From: Agromyces sp. LHK192
GTDB taxonomy: Bacteria > Actinomycetota > Actinomycetes > Actinomycetales > Microbacteriaceae
Length of the DNA stretch: 64,000 nt
NCBI RefSeq assembly: GCF_004006235.1
Contig: NZ_CP034753.1
Location: 2,108,001 to 2,172,000 of the forward strand
Reading direction: 5' to 3'
In this document: positions 44,592-54,246 of the stretch, in pieces
Numbering within the stretch: position 1 is the first letter of the stretch
Layout of the letters: each line of letters starts with the position of its first letter
Translations under genes and position numbers: made by a program
Notes under the pieces: model-generated
Database searches by the model: none
What the model was told of the DNA's origin: nothing
Seen by the model: the letters and a program-made list of their open reading frames with translations, nothing else

Positions 44592-46271
44592 ATGGCTGCC
44601 CCGCGCTCCGCACGAACCCCACGCTCGCTCCGCGCACGTCGCTCGCTCCGCGCCGTCGGCGCGGCATCCGCCGGCGTCCTGCTCGCCGCCCTCGCGGCGT
44701 GCACGACCGGCCCGGCCGAGTCGACGTCGTCCGCCGAGGCGGGCGGCACGCTCGTCTACGCGTCGGGCGACGGCGAACCCACCTGCCTCGACCCGCACGT
44801 CGGCGGCAACTACCCGCAGGCGCTCATCGCCGGGCAGTACCTCGAGTCGCTCGTCTCACTCGACGACGACCGGGAGGTCATCCCGTGGCTCGCGACCGAG
44901 TGGACCGTGAGCGACGACGGCCTCACCTGGGACTTCACGCTCCGCGACGACGTCGAGTTCACCGACGGGACGCCGTTCGACGCCGAGGCCGTGAAGGTCA
45001 ACGTCGAGCACCTGCAGGACCCCGAGACCCAGTCCTCGACCGGGTACCTCGCGGTCGGCAAGGTCGCCGAGGTCGAGGTCGTCTCCGACACGGTCGTCCG
45101 GTTCCACCTGTCGGCCCCCGACAGCGCCCTGCTCGAGTCGCTCGCGCAGCCGTGGACCGCGATCCAGTCGCCCGCCGGCATCGCCCGCGGCATGGAGGAG
45201 AACTGCCAGGCGCCGATCGGCACCGGGCCGTTCGTCGTCGACGAGTGGGTGCCGCAGGACCACATCTCGCTCGTGCGCAACGACGACTACACCGGTGGGC
45301 CCGCCGATCGCGGGCGCGACGGCGCCGCGCTGCTCGACGGCATCGAGTGGCGGTTCATCCCGGATGCCGCGTCGCGGTACGCCGCGCTCCAGGCCGGCGA
45401 GGTCGACGTGATCGACAACGCCCAGCCCGACACGCTGGCGCAGGCCGAGGACACCGGCACGCTCGTCGAGATCGACGCCCCGCGTCCGGGCGCCTCGAAC
45501 CGGCTCGAGCTGAACTCCGGCCAGGCGCCGTTCGACGACGAGCGCGTGCGCGAGGCGTTCATCCGAGCCGTCGACGTGAACGACGGCATCGACAGCCTGT
45601 TCTTCGGCACCGCCCAGCGCTCGTACTCGGTGCTCTCGAGTGTCGAGCCGACCGCCTACTCCGACGACGCGCTGTTCGAGACGGACCTCGACGCGGCGAA
45701 CGCATTGCTCGACGAGGCGGGCTGGACGGAGCGCGGCGCCGACGGCGTCCGCTCGAAGGCCGGCGTGCCGCTCGTCGTGCGCTTCCCGGTGTCGACGAAC
45801 CAGTCGATCCCCGCCGAGCAGTCCCTGTTCGAGCAGGTGCAGGCGACGGCCGGCGCCGCGGGCTTCGATGTCCGCATCGAGCCGCTCGACCTGTCGGGCT
45901 GGTACGGCGCACTGTTCGCGAACGAGTACGAGGTGGTGAGCGCGCCCTACACGAAGATCGGCCCCGACGTGCTGCGGATCCTCTACCACAGCGACAGCAT
46001 CGTGCCGGCGCCGAGCGGGTACTTCGCGAACCTCGCGCAACTCTCGGACCCGGAGCTGGACACGCTGCTGACGACGGCGGCCTCCGAGTCGGATGCCGAT
46101 GCCCGCGCCGCCCTGTACCTGCAGGCGCAGGAGCTGATCCTCGGCGGGTTCTACGCCCTGCCGCTCTACGACCAGCAGAACCACTTCCTGCACGCCCCCG
46201 AGGTCGAGGGCATCCGCGCCATGCCGACGGTGTCGACGCTCTGGTTCGCCGACGCGACCCTCGCGGGCTGA
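44592..46271 (+). CDS. ABC transporter substrate-binding lipoprotein, family 5
   Basis: A 559-residue receptor of the Dpp/Opp/Nik type (SBP_bac_5). The lipoprotein signal ends ALAAC (Cys at about residue 37). The mature part carries GGTLVYASGDGEPTCLDPH, LTWDFTLRDDVEFTDGTPF and PIGTGPFVVDEWVPQDHI. It should bind a peptide, opine or metal-chelate outside the cell. First gene of a four-gene import operon; the divergent TetR gene is 66 bases away. Confidence 0.92.
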   Translation: MAAPRSARTPRSLRARRSLRAVGAASAGVLLAALAACTTGPAESTSSAEAGGTLVYASGDGEPTCLDPHVGGNYPQALIAGQYLESLVSLDDDREVIPWLATEWTVSDDGLTWDFTLRDDVEFTDGTPFDAEAVKVNVEHLQDPETQSSTGYLAVGKVAEVEVVSDTVVRFHLSAPDSALLESLAQPWTAIQSPAGIARGMEENCQAPIGTGPFVVDEWVPQDHISLVRNDDYTGGPADRGRDGAALLDGIEWRFIPDAASRYAALQAGEVDVIDNAQPDTLAQAEDTGTLVEIDAPRPGASNRLELNSGQAPFDDERVREAFIRAVDVNDGIDSLFFGTAQRSYSVLSSVEPTAYSDDALFETDLDAANALLDEAGWTERGADGVRSKAGVPLVVRFPVSTNQSIPAEQSLFEQVQATAGAAGFDVRIEPLDLSGWYGALFANEYEVVSAPYTKIGPDVLRILYHSDSIVPAPSGYFANLAQLSDPELDTLLTTAASESDADARAALYLQAQELILGGFYALPLYDQQNHFLHAPEVEGIRAMPTVSTLWFADATLAG

Positions 46272-46275
46272 CAGG

Positions 46276-47232
46276 GTGCGACGCGCGTCGCGGCCGCTCC
46301 GCACGTTCCTCGTCCGCCTCGGCGGTGCGGTGTTCGTGCTGTGGGCGGTCGCGACGCTGACCTTCTTCGCCATCCACCTCGTTCCCGGCGATCCCGCGCA
46401 GGCGATCCTCGGCGGGCCGGGTTCGCAGGCGTCGCAGGAAGCGCTCGACCGCGTGCGCGCCGACTACGGGCTCGACCAGCCCCTTGTGGTGCAGTACCTC
46501 GCCATGCTCGGGCGCCTGCTGTCGGGTGACCTCGGCGACTCGTACTCGCTGAAGGTGCCGGTCGCCGAGCTCATCGGCGGCCAGCTCATCGGCACGCTCA
46601 CCCTCGCGGTGCTGGCGCTCGCGCTCGCGTGGCTCATCGCGGTCGGCCTGGCGTTGTGGGCGTCGGCGCCCGGTCGGGTGGCGCGCTCGGTCTCGGGAGC
46701 GGTCGAGCTCACGGCCGCCGCGCTCCCCCATTTCTGGCTCGCGACCGTGCTCATCGCGGTGTTCTCGACGTCGCTCGGATGGTTGCCTCCGGTGGCCGAC
46801 GACACCGCGGCCGGGCTGGTCCTGCCCGTCGTCACGCTCGCGGTGCCGCTCGCCGGATTCCTCGCGCAGCTCATGCGCGAACACCTGCTCGACGCGCTCG
46901 AGCAGCCGTTCACGGTGTCGGCGCTGGCCCGCGGCGAGACGGGGGCGGGCATCCGCCTCCGCCACGCGCTGCGCCACGCCGTGCTCCCGGCCGTCAACCT
47001 CTCGGGGTGGGCGGTCGGCTACCTGATCTCCGGCGCCGTCGTGGTCGAGACGATCTTCGCCAGGCCGGGCCTCGGTCGGACCCTCCTGCGGGCCACCGAA
47101 CTGCGCGATGTGCCCGTCGTCGTCGGGGTGGTCCTGGTCGTCGCGGTCGTGTACGTGGTGATGACGGTCGTCACCGACGCGATCTCCGGCGTCGCCGACC
47201 CGCGGCTGCGACGCGAGCGGAGCCGCGCATGA
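46276..47232 (+). CDS. ABC transporter permease, DppB type
   Basis: A 318-residue permease with about six helices and the BPD_transp_1 loop around LARGETGAGIRLRHALRHAVLPAVN. The start region FLVRLGGAVFVLWAVATLTF and LVPGDPAQAILG are typical of DppB/OppB. The GTG start lies four bases after the receptor stop; its stop overlaps dppC (ATGA). Confidence 0.93.
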   Translation: MRRASRPLRTFLVRLGGAVFVLWAVATLTFFAIHLVPGDPAQAILGGPGSQASQEALDRVRADYGLDQPLVVQYLAMLGRLLSGDLGDSYSLKVPVAELIGGQLIGTLTLAVLALALAWLIAVGLALWASAPGRVARSVSGAVELTAAALPHFWLATVLIAVFSTSLGWLPPVADDTAAGLVLPVVTLAVPLAGFLAQLMREHLLDALEQPFTVSALARGETGAGIRLRHALRHAVLPAVNLSGWAVGYLISGAVVVETIFARPGLGRTLLRATELRDVPVVVGVVLVVAVVYVVMTVVTDAISGVADPRLRRERSRA

Positions 47233-48110
47233 GCGATGTCGAGCTCCGGAGCCGGGCCGCCGGCACCGACGCGGCGGCCGCGCCGCGCACGCCGGGCGGA
47301 CGGTGGCGTCGGCCGCGCGTCGGGACGGTCCTCGCGGGCGCCTTCGCGCTCTTCCTCCTCATCGCCTGCGTCGCACCCGGCCTCCTGCAGACGGCCGATC
47401 CGAACGCCATCGCACCACGCGACGCGTTCTCCCCGCCGTCGGCGGCGCACTGGTTCGGTACCGACGAATCCGGCCGCGACGTCTACAGCCGCACCGTCGA
47501 GGGCACGGGCGCGTCGCTGCTCATCGGCGTCACCGCGACCGCGATCGGCCTCGCCCTCGGGCTGGCGCTGGGCATGCTCGCGGCACTCGGCGGCCGGGTC
47601 GTCGATTTCGTCGTCGGCCGGGTGAACGAGGTGCTGTTCGCGTTCCCGGGGCTCCTGCTCGCCCTGCTGGTCATCGTGCTGTGGGGCCCGGGCCCGGTGA
47701 CCGCGACCATCGCCGTCGGGTTGTCGACGGCGCCGGGCTACGCGCGGATCATCCGCGGCGAACTGCTCTCGATCCGCGACTCGGGCTACGTCGAGGCCGC
47801 GCGACTGCTCGGACACGGCGGATTCCGCATCGTCGTACGGCACGTGCTCCCGAACGCACTGGTGCCCGTCGCGGCCCTCGCGACCCTCGGCATCGGCCAG
47901 GCGGTGGTGTGGGCGTCGTCGCTCAGCTACCTGGGACTCGGCGCCCAGCCGCCCGCCGCGGAGTGGGGTGCGATGCTCTCGGCCGGGCGCACCTACATCA
48001 CCACGGCATGGTGGTTGACCGTCTTCCCCGGCCTCATGATCGTGCTCACCACGCTCGCGACCACCGTCCTCGGCCGCGCGCTGACGGCACGTGACGGGAG
48101 ACGACGATGA
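47229..48110 (+). CDS. ABC transporter permease, DppC type
   Basis: A 293-residue permease with six helices. Family signs are HWFGTDESGRDVYSRTVEGT (about 73-92) and the ATPase-contact loop YVEAARLLGHGGFRIVVRHV. The start at 47229 follows the ATGA overlap with dppB and gives the normal DppC N-terminus; a longer open frame upstream is only an overlap with dppB. Its stop overlaps the ATPase start. Confidence 0.93.
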   Translation: MSDVELRSRAAGTDAAAAPRTPGGRWRRPRVGTVLAGAFALFLLIACVAPGLLQTADPNAIAPRDAFSPPSAAHWFGTDESGRDVYSRTVEGTGASLLIGVTATAIGLALGLALGMLAALGGRVVDFVVGRVNEVLFAFPGLLLALLVIVLWGPGPVTATIAVGLSTAPGYARIIRGELLSIRDSGYVEAARLLGHGGFRIVVRHVLPNALVPVAALATLGIGQAVVWASSLSYLGLGAQPPAAEWGAMLSAGRTYITTAWWLTVFPGLMIVLTTLATTVLGRALTARDGRRR

Positions 48111-49801
48111 CGGATGCCGCTCCCCCGGCCCGTGCGCTGCCCGACGGCGCCGCCGCACCGGCGCTCGTGATCGAGGGCCTGCGCGTCGCCTTCGGGACCG
48201 GCGCCGACCGCGCCGAGGTCGTCCACGGGATCGACCTGACGGTGGGGCGCGGCGAGATCGTCGCGCTCGTCGGCGAATCCGGATCGGGCAAGAGCGTGAC
48301 CGCACGGGCGGCGCTCGGCCTCGCCGGGCCCGGCGCACAGGTCGCGGCCGACCGCCTCGAACTCGACGGCATCGACGTGCGCACGGCGTCGGCACGCACG
48401 TGGCGGCGTCTGCGGGGGGCGAAGGCCGGCCTCGTCCTCCAGGACGCGCTCGTCTCCCTCGACCCCCTCCGCCCGATCGGTCGCGAGATCGGCGACGCCC
48501 TGCGCCTCCACCGCGGGCTCCGACCGGCCGCGGCGCGCCGACGCGTGCTCGAACTGCTCGACTCGGTCGGCATGCCGCACCCGGCCCTCACGATCGACCG
48601 GCGGTCGGGCGAACTCTCGGGCGGCATGCGCCAGCGGGCGCTCATCGCGGCCGCCATCGCCCTCGACCCTCCGCTGATCATCGCCGACGAGCCCACCACG
48701 GCCCTCGACGTCGGCGTGCAGGTGCGAGTGCTCGACCTGCTCCGCGACACCGCAGACCGTGGTGCCGGCGTCCTCCTCATCAGCCACGACCTCGCGGTCG
48801 TGTCCCGCATCGCCGACCGGATCGTGGTGATCGCCGACGGATCGGCGGTCGAGTCCGGGCCGGCCGGCGCCGTGCTGGCGGCACCGCAGCACCCCTGCAC
48901 CCACGAACTCGTCGCCGCCGTGCCGACCGACGTCCCGCGCGGGGTGCCGCTGCTGGGCACGTCGCGTGCACCGGATGCACCGAATGCACGCGGCGCTTCT
49001 CCCGAACACCGCGCCGACGCATCCGATCGCGTACTCGCCGACGCGCCCGTCCTCGACGCGCGGGGCCTCGTGAAGGCGTTCACGACGCGCGGCGGCGCCA
49101 CGGTCGCGGTCGACGACGTCGACCTCGACCTGCACCGCGGGCGCACCCTCGGCCTGGTCGGCGAGTCGGGGTCGGGCAAGACCACGCTCGCGAGGCTGCT
49201 GCTCGCCCTCGAACGACCGGACGCGGGCGCGGTGCGGCTCGACGGGGCGCCGTGGAATCCGCTGCCCGAGCGCGACCGCCGTCCCGACCGGCGGCGCATT
49301 GGTGCGATCCAGCAGGACCCCTACGGATCGTTCGATCCGCGCTGGGGCGTCGACCGCATCCTGCGGGACGCGCTCGCGGCCGGCGGCGCCGCGTCCGACC
49401 GGGCCGCCGTCGACGACCTGCTCGCGCAGGTGCACCTCGCGGCGGGCACCGCGTCGCGGCATCCGCTCGAGCTGTCGGGCGGCCAGCGTCAGCGGGTCGC
49501 GATCGCCCGCGCCCTCGCGGCGCGACCCGAGATCCTGATCTGCGACGAACCGGTGTCCTCGCTCGACGTCACCGTGCAGGCCCGGGTGCTCGACCTGCTC
49601 GACGAACTCCAGCGCGAGCGCGGCCTCGCCCTGCTCGTGATCTCGCACGACCTCGGCGTGGTGCGCCACATGAGCGACGAGCTCGCGGTCATGCGGCACG
49701 GACGCATCGTCGAGCGCGGGGCGACCGAGGCCGTGTTCGGGGCGCCTTCGCACGAGTACACGCGGTCGCTGATCCGCGATTCGCCGCGCCTGCCCCGGTA
49801 G
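48107..49801 (+). CDS. fused double ABC ATPase (DppD-DppF type)
   Basis: A 564-residue protein with two nucleotide-binding domains. First: Walker A GESGSGKS (56-63), signature LSGGMRQR, Walker B LIIADEPTTALD. Second (from about 315): GESGSGKTTLARLLLAL, signature LSGGQRQRVAIARAL, Walker B ILICDEPVSSLD. It powers the permease pair. A linker of about 60 residues joins the halves. The fusion replaces the usual two genes and completes the operon. Confidence 0.95.
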   Translation: MTDAAPPARALPDGAAAPALVIEGLRVAFGTGADRAEVVHGIDLTVGRGEIVALVGESGSGKSVTARAALGLAGPGAQVAADRLELDGIDVRTASARTWRRLRGAKAGLVLQDALVSLDPLRPIGREIGDALRLHRGLRPAAARRRVLELLDSVGMPHPALTIDRRSGELSGGMRQRALIAAAIALDPPLIIADEPTTALDVGVQVRVLDLLRDTADRGAGVLLISHDLAVVSRIADRIVVIADGSAVESGPAGAVLAAPQHPCTHELVAAVPTDVPRGVPLLGTSRAPDAPNARGASPEHRADASDRVLADAPVLDARGLVKAFTTRGGATVAVDDVDLDLHRGRTLGLVGESGSGKTTLARLLLALERPDAGAVRLDGAPWNPLPERDRRPDRRRIGAIQQDPYGSFDPRWGVDRILRDALAAGGAASDRAAVDDLLAQVHLAAGTASRHPLELSGGQRQRVAIARALAARPEILICDEPVSSLDVTVQARVLDLLDELQRERGLALLVISHDLGVVRHMSDELAVMRHGRIVERGATEAVFGAPSHEYTRSLIRDSPRLPR

Positions 49802-49965
49802 CACCGCCGACGCCGGCGCCGGAACGGAATCCGCGACCGGCGCCGCGACCTGCCGCCCGCCGGCACCGGCCGATGCCCTGTGCGACACACCCAGCGGGTA
49901 GGCTGGAGCGTCGCATACTCAGGCACCCCAACGACTCGGTGCCGCACATACCGAACCGGAGCATC

Positions 49966-52563
49966 ATGACCGACACCTCGCGCATCCCCGACAAGCCGGC
50001 CCTCGAGGGCCTCGAGGGCAAGTGGGGCGGCACCTGGGAACAGGACGGCACCTACCGGTTCGACCGCACCACCGCGACCCGCGATGCGATCTACTCGATC
50101 GACACGCCCCCGCCGACGGCCTCCGGCTCGCTGCACATCGGCCACGTCTTCTCGTACACGCACACCGACGTCGCCGCGCGCTTCCAGCGCATGCGCGGCC
50201 GCAGCGTGTTCTACCCGATGGGCTGGGACGACAACGGCCTGCCGACCGAGCGACGCGTGCAGAACTACTACGGCGTCCGCTGCGACCCGACGCTCGCCTA
50301 CGACCCCGACTTCACCCCGCCGTTCGAGGGCGGCGACGGCAAGAGCACGAAGGCGGCCGACCAGGTTCCGATCTCGCGGCGCAACTTCATCGAGCTGTGC
50401 GAGCGCCTCACCGTCGAGGACGAGCAGCAGTTCGAGGAGCTGTGGCGCACGCTCGGCCTCTCGGTCGACTGGACCCAGACCTACCGCACCATCGCCGACG
50501 AGGCGCTGTTCACGTCGCAGCTCGCGTTCATCCGCAACGTCGAACGCGGCGAGGCGTACCAGGCGCTCGCACCGACCCTGTGGGACGTCACGTTCCGCAC
50601 GGCCGTCGCGCAGGCCGAGCTCGAGGACCGCGAGCAGCCCGGCCACTACCACCGCATCGCGTTCCACCGCCCCGCCGCAGCCGACGGCACGCCCGGCGGC
50701 GACATCGAGATCGAGACCAGCCGGCCCGAGCTGCTGCCCGCGTGCGTCGCCCTCGTCGCGCACCCCGACGACGAGCGCTACCAGCCGCTGTTCGGCACCA
50801 CCGTGACCACGCCCGTGTTCGGCGTGGAGGTGCCCGTCGTCGCGCACCACCTCGCCCAGAAGGACAAGGGCACCGGCATCGCGATGATCTGCACCTTCGG
50901 CGACGTGACCGACGTCGTGTGGTGGCGCGAGCTCGACCTCCCGAACCGTGCGATCGTCGGCTTCGACGGACGCATCGTCGCCGACGCCCCCGAGGCCATC
51001 ACCACCGATGCCGGGCGCGCCGCGTTCGCCCAGCTCGCGGGCAAGACCGTGTTCTCGGCGAAGCAGGCGGTCGTGGAGCTCCTGCGCGAGTCCGGTGAAC
51101 TGCTCGCCGACCCGAAGGCGATCACGCACCCGGTGAAGTTCTTCGAGAAGGGCGACCGCCCGCTCGAGATCGTCTCGACCCGCCAGTGGTACGTCGTCAA
51201 CGGCGCACGCGACGAGCAGCTCCGCGAGCGTCTCCTCTCCCGCGGCCGCGAGATGTCGTGGCACCCCGACTTCATGCGCGTGCGCTACGAGAACTGGGTC
51301 GGCGGCCTCTCGGGCGACTGGCTGATCTCGCGCCAGCGCTTCTTCGGCGTGCCGATCCCGGTCTGGTACCCCCTCGACGCCGACGGCAACCCGGTGTTCG
51401 ACGCGCCGATCGTCGCGACCCGCGACCTGCTGCCGGTCGACCCGTCGTCGGCCGCTGCTCCCGGGTTCGACGAGTCGCAGCGCGGTGTCGCCGGCGGCTT
51501 CATCGGCGAGCACGACGTCATGGACACCTGGGCGACCAGCTCGCTGACCCCGCAGCTCGCGGGCGGTTGGGAGCGCGACCCCGAGCTCTTCGACCTCGTC
51601 TTCCCGTACTCGCTGCGCCCGCAGGGCCAGGACATCATCCGCACCTGGCTCTTCTCCACCACGCTGCGCGCCGAGCTCGAGCACGGCGTGGCCCCCTGGG
51701 CGAACGCCGCGATCTCCGGCTTCATCGTCGACCCCGACCGCAAGAAGATGTCGAAGTCGAAGGGCAACGTCGTGACTCCGGCCGGGCTCCTCGAACAGCA
51801 CGGCTCGGACGCCGTGCGCTACTGGGCGGCCTCGAGCCGCCTCGGCACGGATGCCGCGTTCGACCCGCAGAACCCCACCCAGGTGAAGATCGGCCGTCGG
51901 CTCGCGATCAAGGTGCTCAACGCGGCCAAGTTCATCCTCGGCTTCGAGGGCGCGGCGGATGCCCCGGTCACCGAGGCCGTCGACCGCAGCATGCTGGCCG
52001 CGCTCGCGACCGTCGTCGACCAGGCGACCCGCGCGCTCGACGCGTACGACCACGCCCGCGCCCTCGAAGTCGCCGAGACGTTCTTCTGGACCTTCTGCGA
52101 CGACTACCTCGAGCTCGTGAAGGAGCGCGCCTACGGCGAGCCCTCCCCGGCGCAGGCCTCCGCCGTCGCCGCCCTCAAGTCCGCGCTCAGCGTGCTGCTG
52201 CGCCTGTTCGCACCGGTGATCCCCTTCGCGACCGAGGAGGCGTGGAGCTGGACGAACGCCGACAGCGTGCACACCGCCGCCTGGCCGACGTCCGACGAGC
52301 TCGCCGCGCGAGGCGACGCCGGCGCCGAGCTCCTCGAACTCACGGGCCTCGCGCTCACCGGCATCCGTCGTGCGAAGACCGACGCCAAGGTGTCGCAGAA
52401 GACCGTCGTCGCCCGTGCGACGATCACCGGGCCGTCGGACGCCGTCCGACTGCTCGAGTCCGCAGCAGGTGACCTTCGCGCGGTGGGGCGCATCACCGAG
52501 CTCGCCTTCGCGGAGGGCGAGGAGCTCGCGGTGTCCGAGGTCGTGCTCGAGACGACCGACTGA
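49966..52563 (+). CDS. valS: valyl-tRNA synthetase
   Basis: An 865-residue class I synthetase. HIGH motif in TASGSLHIGHVFSYTHTD; KMSKS in DRKKMSKSKGNVVTP; a CP1 editing domain with the ETSRPELLPACVALVAHPDD block. It lacks the long C-terminal coiled coil of many bacterial ValRS, as in several actinobacteria. The start has CGGAG just upstream. The last seven codons are the first copy of a 25-bp tandem repeat. Confidence 0.96.
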   Translation: MTDTSRIPDKPALEGLEGKWGGTWEQDGTYRFDRTTATRDAIYSIDTPPPTASGSLHIGHVFSYTHTDVAARFQRMRGRSVFYPMGWDDNGLPTERRVQNYYGVRCDPTLAYDPDFTPPFEGGDGKSTKAADQVPISRRNFIELCERLTVEDEQQFEELWRTLGLSVDWTQTYRTIADEALFTSQLAFIRNVERGEAYQALAPTLWDVTFRTAVAQAELEDREQPGHYHRIAFHRPAAADGTPGGDIEIETSRPELLPACVALVAHPDDERYQPLFGTTVTTPVFGVEVPVVAHHLAQKDKGTGIAMICTFGDVTDVVWWRELDLPNRAIVGFDGRIVADAPEAITTDAGRAAFAQLAGKTVFSAKQAVVELLRESGELLADPKAITHPVKFFEKGDRPLEIVSTRQWYVVNGARDEQLRERLLSRGREMSWHPDFMRVRYENWVGGLSGDWLISRQRFFGVPIPVWYPLDADGNPVFDAPIVATRDLLPVDPSSAAAPGFDESQRGVAGGFIGEHDVMDTWATSSLTPQLAGGWERDPELFDLVFPYSLRPQGQDIIRTWLFSTTLRAELEHGVAPWANAAISGFIVDPDRKKMSKSKGNVVTPAGLLEQHGSDAVRYWAASSRLGTDAAFDPQNPTQVKIGRRLAIKVLNAAKFILGFEGAADAPVTEAVDRSMLAALATVVDQATRALDAYDHARALEVAETFFWTFCDDYLELVKERAYGEPSPAQASAVAALKSALSVLLRLFAPVIPFATEEAWSWTNADSVHTAAWPTSDELAARGDAGAELLELTGLALTGIRRAKTDAKVSQKTVVARATITGPSDAVRLLESAAGDLRAVGRITELAFAEGEELAVSEVVLETTD

Positions 52564-52611
52564 GGGCGTGCTCGGCACGATCGACCGAGGGCGTGCTCGA
52601 CACGACCGACC
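52537..52611 (+). repeat. 25-bp unit repeated three times at valS 3' end
   Basis: Units at 52537-52561, 52562-52586 and 52587-52611 each begin GAGG-CGTGCTCG and end CGACC/T, with four to six differences from the first copy. The first encodes the ValRS C-terminus and most of its stop; the other two fill the gap before the GNAT gene. Confidence 0.85.
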
Positions 52612-52624
52612 TAGGGGGAAACGA

Positions 52625-53071
52625 ATGACCTATGAGATCCGGCCTGCGGCCGACGACGACTTCTTCGGCTGGCTGCCGCTGTTCGCGGCGTACTGCACGT
52701 TCTACGAGAAGGAGCTCGACGACGCGAAGGCGCTCATCGTCTGGAACTGGCTGCGCGACGAGGCGAACCCGCTCCACGCGGTCCTGGCCGTCGACGCCGA
52801 AGGCGCACCGATCGGCCTCGCGCACTACCGAGCCGTTCCGGACACGCTGAGCGGAACGACCGGCTGCTACCTCGACGACCTGTACGTCGCGGAGGAGCAC
52901 CGCCGCGACGGCGTCGCCCGCGCGCTCATCGAGCATGTGCACGACCGCTCGGGCGAGCTCGGCGGCGGCAGCGTGAGCTGGATCACGGCGGAGGGCAACG
53001 AGTCGGCCCGCGCACTCTACGACTCGCTCGCACGTCGGACGGACTGGGTCACCTACGAGATGGACGCCTGA
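52625..53071 (+). CDS. GNAT-family acetyltransferase
   Basis: A 148-residue GNAT enzyme: YLDDLYVAEEHRRDGVARAL (about 81-100) is the acetyl-CoA loop and EGNESARALYDSLARRTDW the closing motif. AGGGGGA precedes the ATG. It resembles the spermidine/amino-acid type GNATs, but the substrate is unknown. It shares one base with the next start (TGATG). Confidence 0.88.
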   Translation: MTYEIRPAADDDFFGWLPLFAAYCTFYEKELDDAKALIVWNWLRDEANPLHAVLAVDAEGAPIGLAHYRAVPDTLSGTTGCYLDDLYVAEEHRRDGVARALIEHVHDRSGELGGGSVSWITAEGNESARALYDSLARRTDWVTYEMDA

Positions 53072-53328
53072 TGCAGCTCGGGACCCGCTGGGCGTTCGGC
53101 GCCGAGCCGCCGCGGTCGGTGCCCGACTCGCTGCGACCGCGGATCGCCGCTGTCGAACAGGAGCGTGTCGAGGAGGCGCGTGGCGACGGCGGCGACGGCC
53201 GCCACTGGACGCTCACCTGGCTCGAAGGGCGCCCGATCGCCGAGCTCGACGACGGAACCGTCGTACGGGATGCCCCGACTCACGCGGAACCCGGTGCCGA
53301 CGGAATCGATTCCGACGACGACTGGTGA
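53071..53328 (+). CDS. small hypothetical protein
   Basis: 85 residues, starting MQLGTRWAFGAEPPRSVPDS and ending with an acidic tail DGIDSDDDW. The central segment RHWTLTWLEGRPIAELDDGT looks like a short beta hairpin. Start and upstream stop share a base, so it is probably translated with the GNAT gene. Small proteins of this type sit near acetyltransferases in related genomes as far as I recall; no function is known. Confidence 0.7.
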   Translation: MQLGTRWAFGAEPPRSVPDSLRPRIAAVEQERVEEARGDGGDGRHWTLTWLEGRPIAELDDGTVVRDAPTHAEPGADGIDSDDDW

Positions 53329-53420
53329 CCTGCGCGACCGATCCGTCGGATGCCGCCCGGATCACGCGCATGCGGTGAGGCGCGCGGCGCGTCCCGTCAG
53401 CCGCGCACCGCGTCGGTGGG

Positions 53421-54233
53421 TCACCCCCGGGCGACGACCTCGCCGTGCGGCATCAGGAACCAGCCGTCGGGGTCGGCGACCCAGGCGGTCCATGCATCCG
53501 CGACGCGCTGCAGCCGATCCGGTGTCGCGAGACCGGAATCGAGGGCGTGCGTCGCGAACTGCGACTGCGTCGCCCGGTCGGCCCACGCGGCGCCCCACCA
53601 CGCGCGCTCGGCCGCCGACGCGTACAGCCAGGACGACGCGCTCCCGTCGAGGTCCGTGAATCCGGCCTCCCGCACCCACCCGGTCAGGCGCCGACCCGCG
53701 TCGGGTTCGCCGCCATTCCAGCGGTGCACCGCCTGGTAGAGCTCGAGCCAGTCCTCGAGGCCCGCGGCCGGATTCCAGATGATCCCGCCGTAGTCGACCT
53801 CGCGCACCGCGAGGATGCCACCGGGCTTCAGCACACGTCGCCACTCGCGCAGCGCGTCGACCGGTCGTGCGAGGTGCTGCAGCACCTGGTGCGCGTGCAC
53901 GACGTCGAAGGAATCGTCGGGATGTTCGAGCGCATACGCGTCGCCGACCGCGAAGGCGACGCCGTCGACGCCGGCGTCTGCGGCCAGCTCGCGTGCGGCG
54001 TCGACGATCTCCGCCGAGGCGTCGACGCCGAGCACCGAGCCGCCGGGCACGTGCCGGCCGAGGTCGATCGTGATCGATCCCGGACCCGACCCGACGTCGA
54101 GGACGCGCGTCCCCGGCGTGAGGTGCGGCACGAGATACGCCGCGGAGTTCGCAACGTCCCGTCGCGCATGGGTGCGCACGACGCTCTCGTGGTGCCCGTG
54201 CGTGTAGGCGTCGCGGCTCGCGCCGGAAGTCAT
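53421..54233 (-). CDS. class I SAM-dependent methyltransferase
   Basis: A 270-residue methyltransferase with motif I VLDVGSGPGSITIDLG (about 43-58), acidic loop GVDASAEIVDAA, motif II VVHAHQVLQHLARP and post-motif LKPGGILAVREVDYGG. It resembles the UbiE/ArsM-like small-molecule group; the substrate is unknown. It lies downstream of sufT by 13 bases on the same strand direction, so it may be read through from the suf operon or stand alone. Confidence 0.88.
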   Translation of the reverse strand: MTSGASRDAYTHGHHESVVRTHARRDVANSAAYLVPHLTPGTRVLDVGSGPGSITIDLGRHVPGGSVLGVDASAEIVDAARELAADAGVDGVAFAVGDAYALEHPDDSFDVVHAHQVLQHLARPVDALREWRRVLKPGGILAVREVDYGGIIWNPAAGLEDWLELYQAVHRWNGGEPDAGRRLTGWVREAGFTDLDGSASSWLYASAAERAWWGAAWADRATQSQFATHALDSGLATPDRLQRVADAWTAWVADPDGWFLMPHGEVVARG

Positions 54234-54246
54234 CCCGGGTTCGCGA

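Noticed and set aside
46629..47228. An upstream extension of the DppC-type permease
   Set aside because: The extra 200 codons overlap the dppB gene in another frame; the ATGA overlap at 47229 and family N-terminus fix the start.
52537..52611. Short repeats after valS as a CRISPR array
   Set aside because: The three units are directly adjacent with no spacers, and no cas genes are present.
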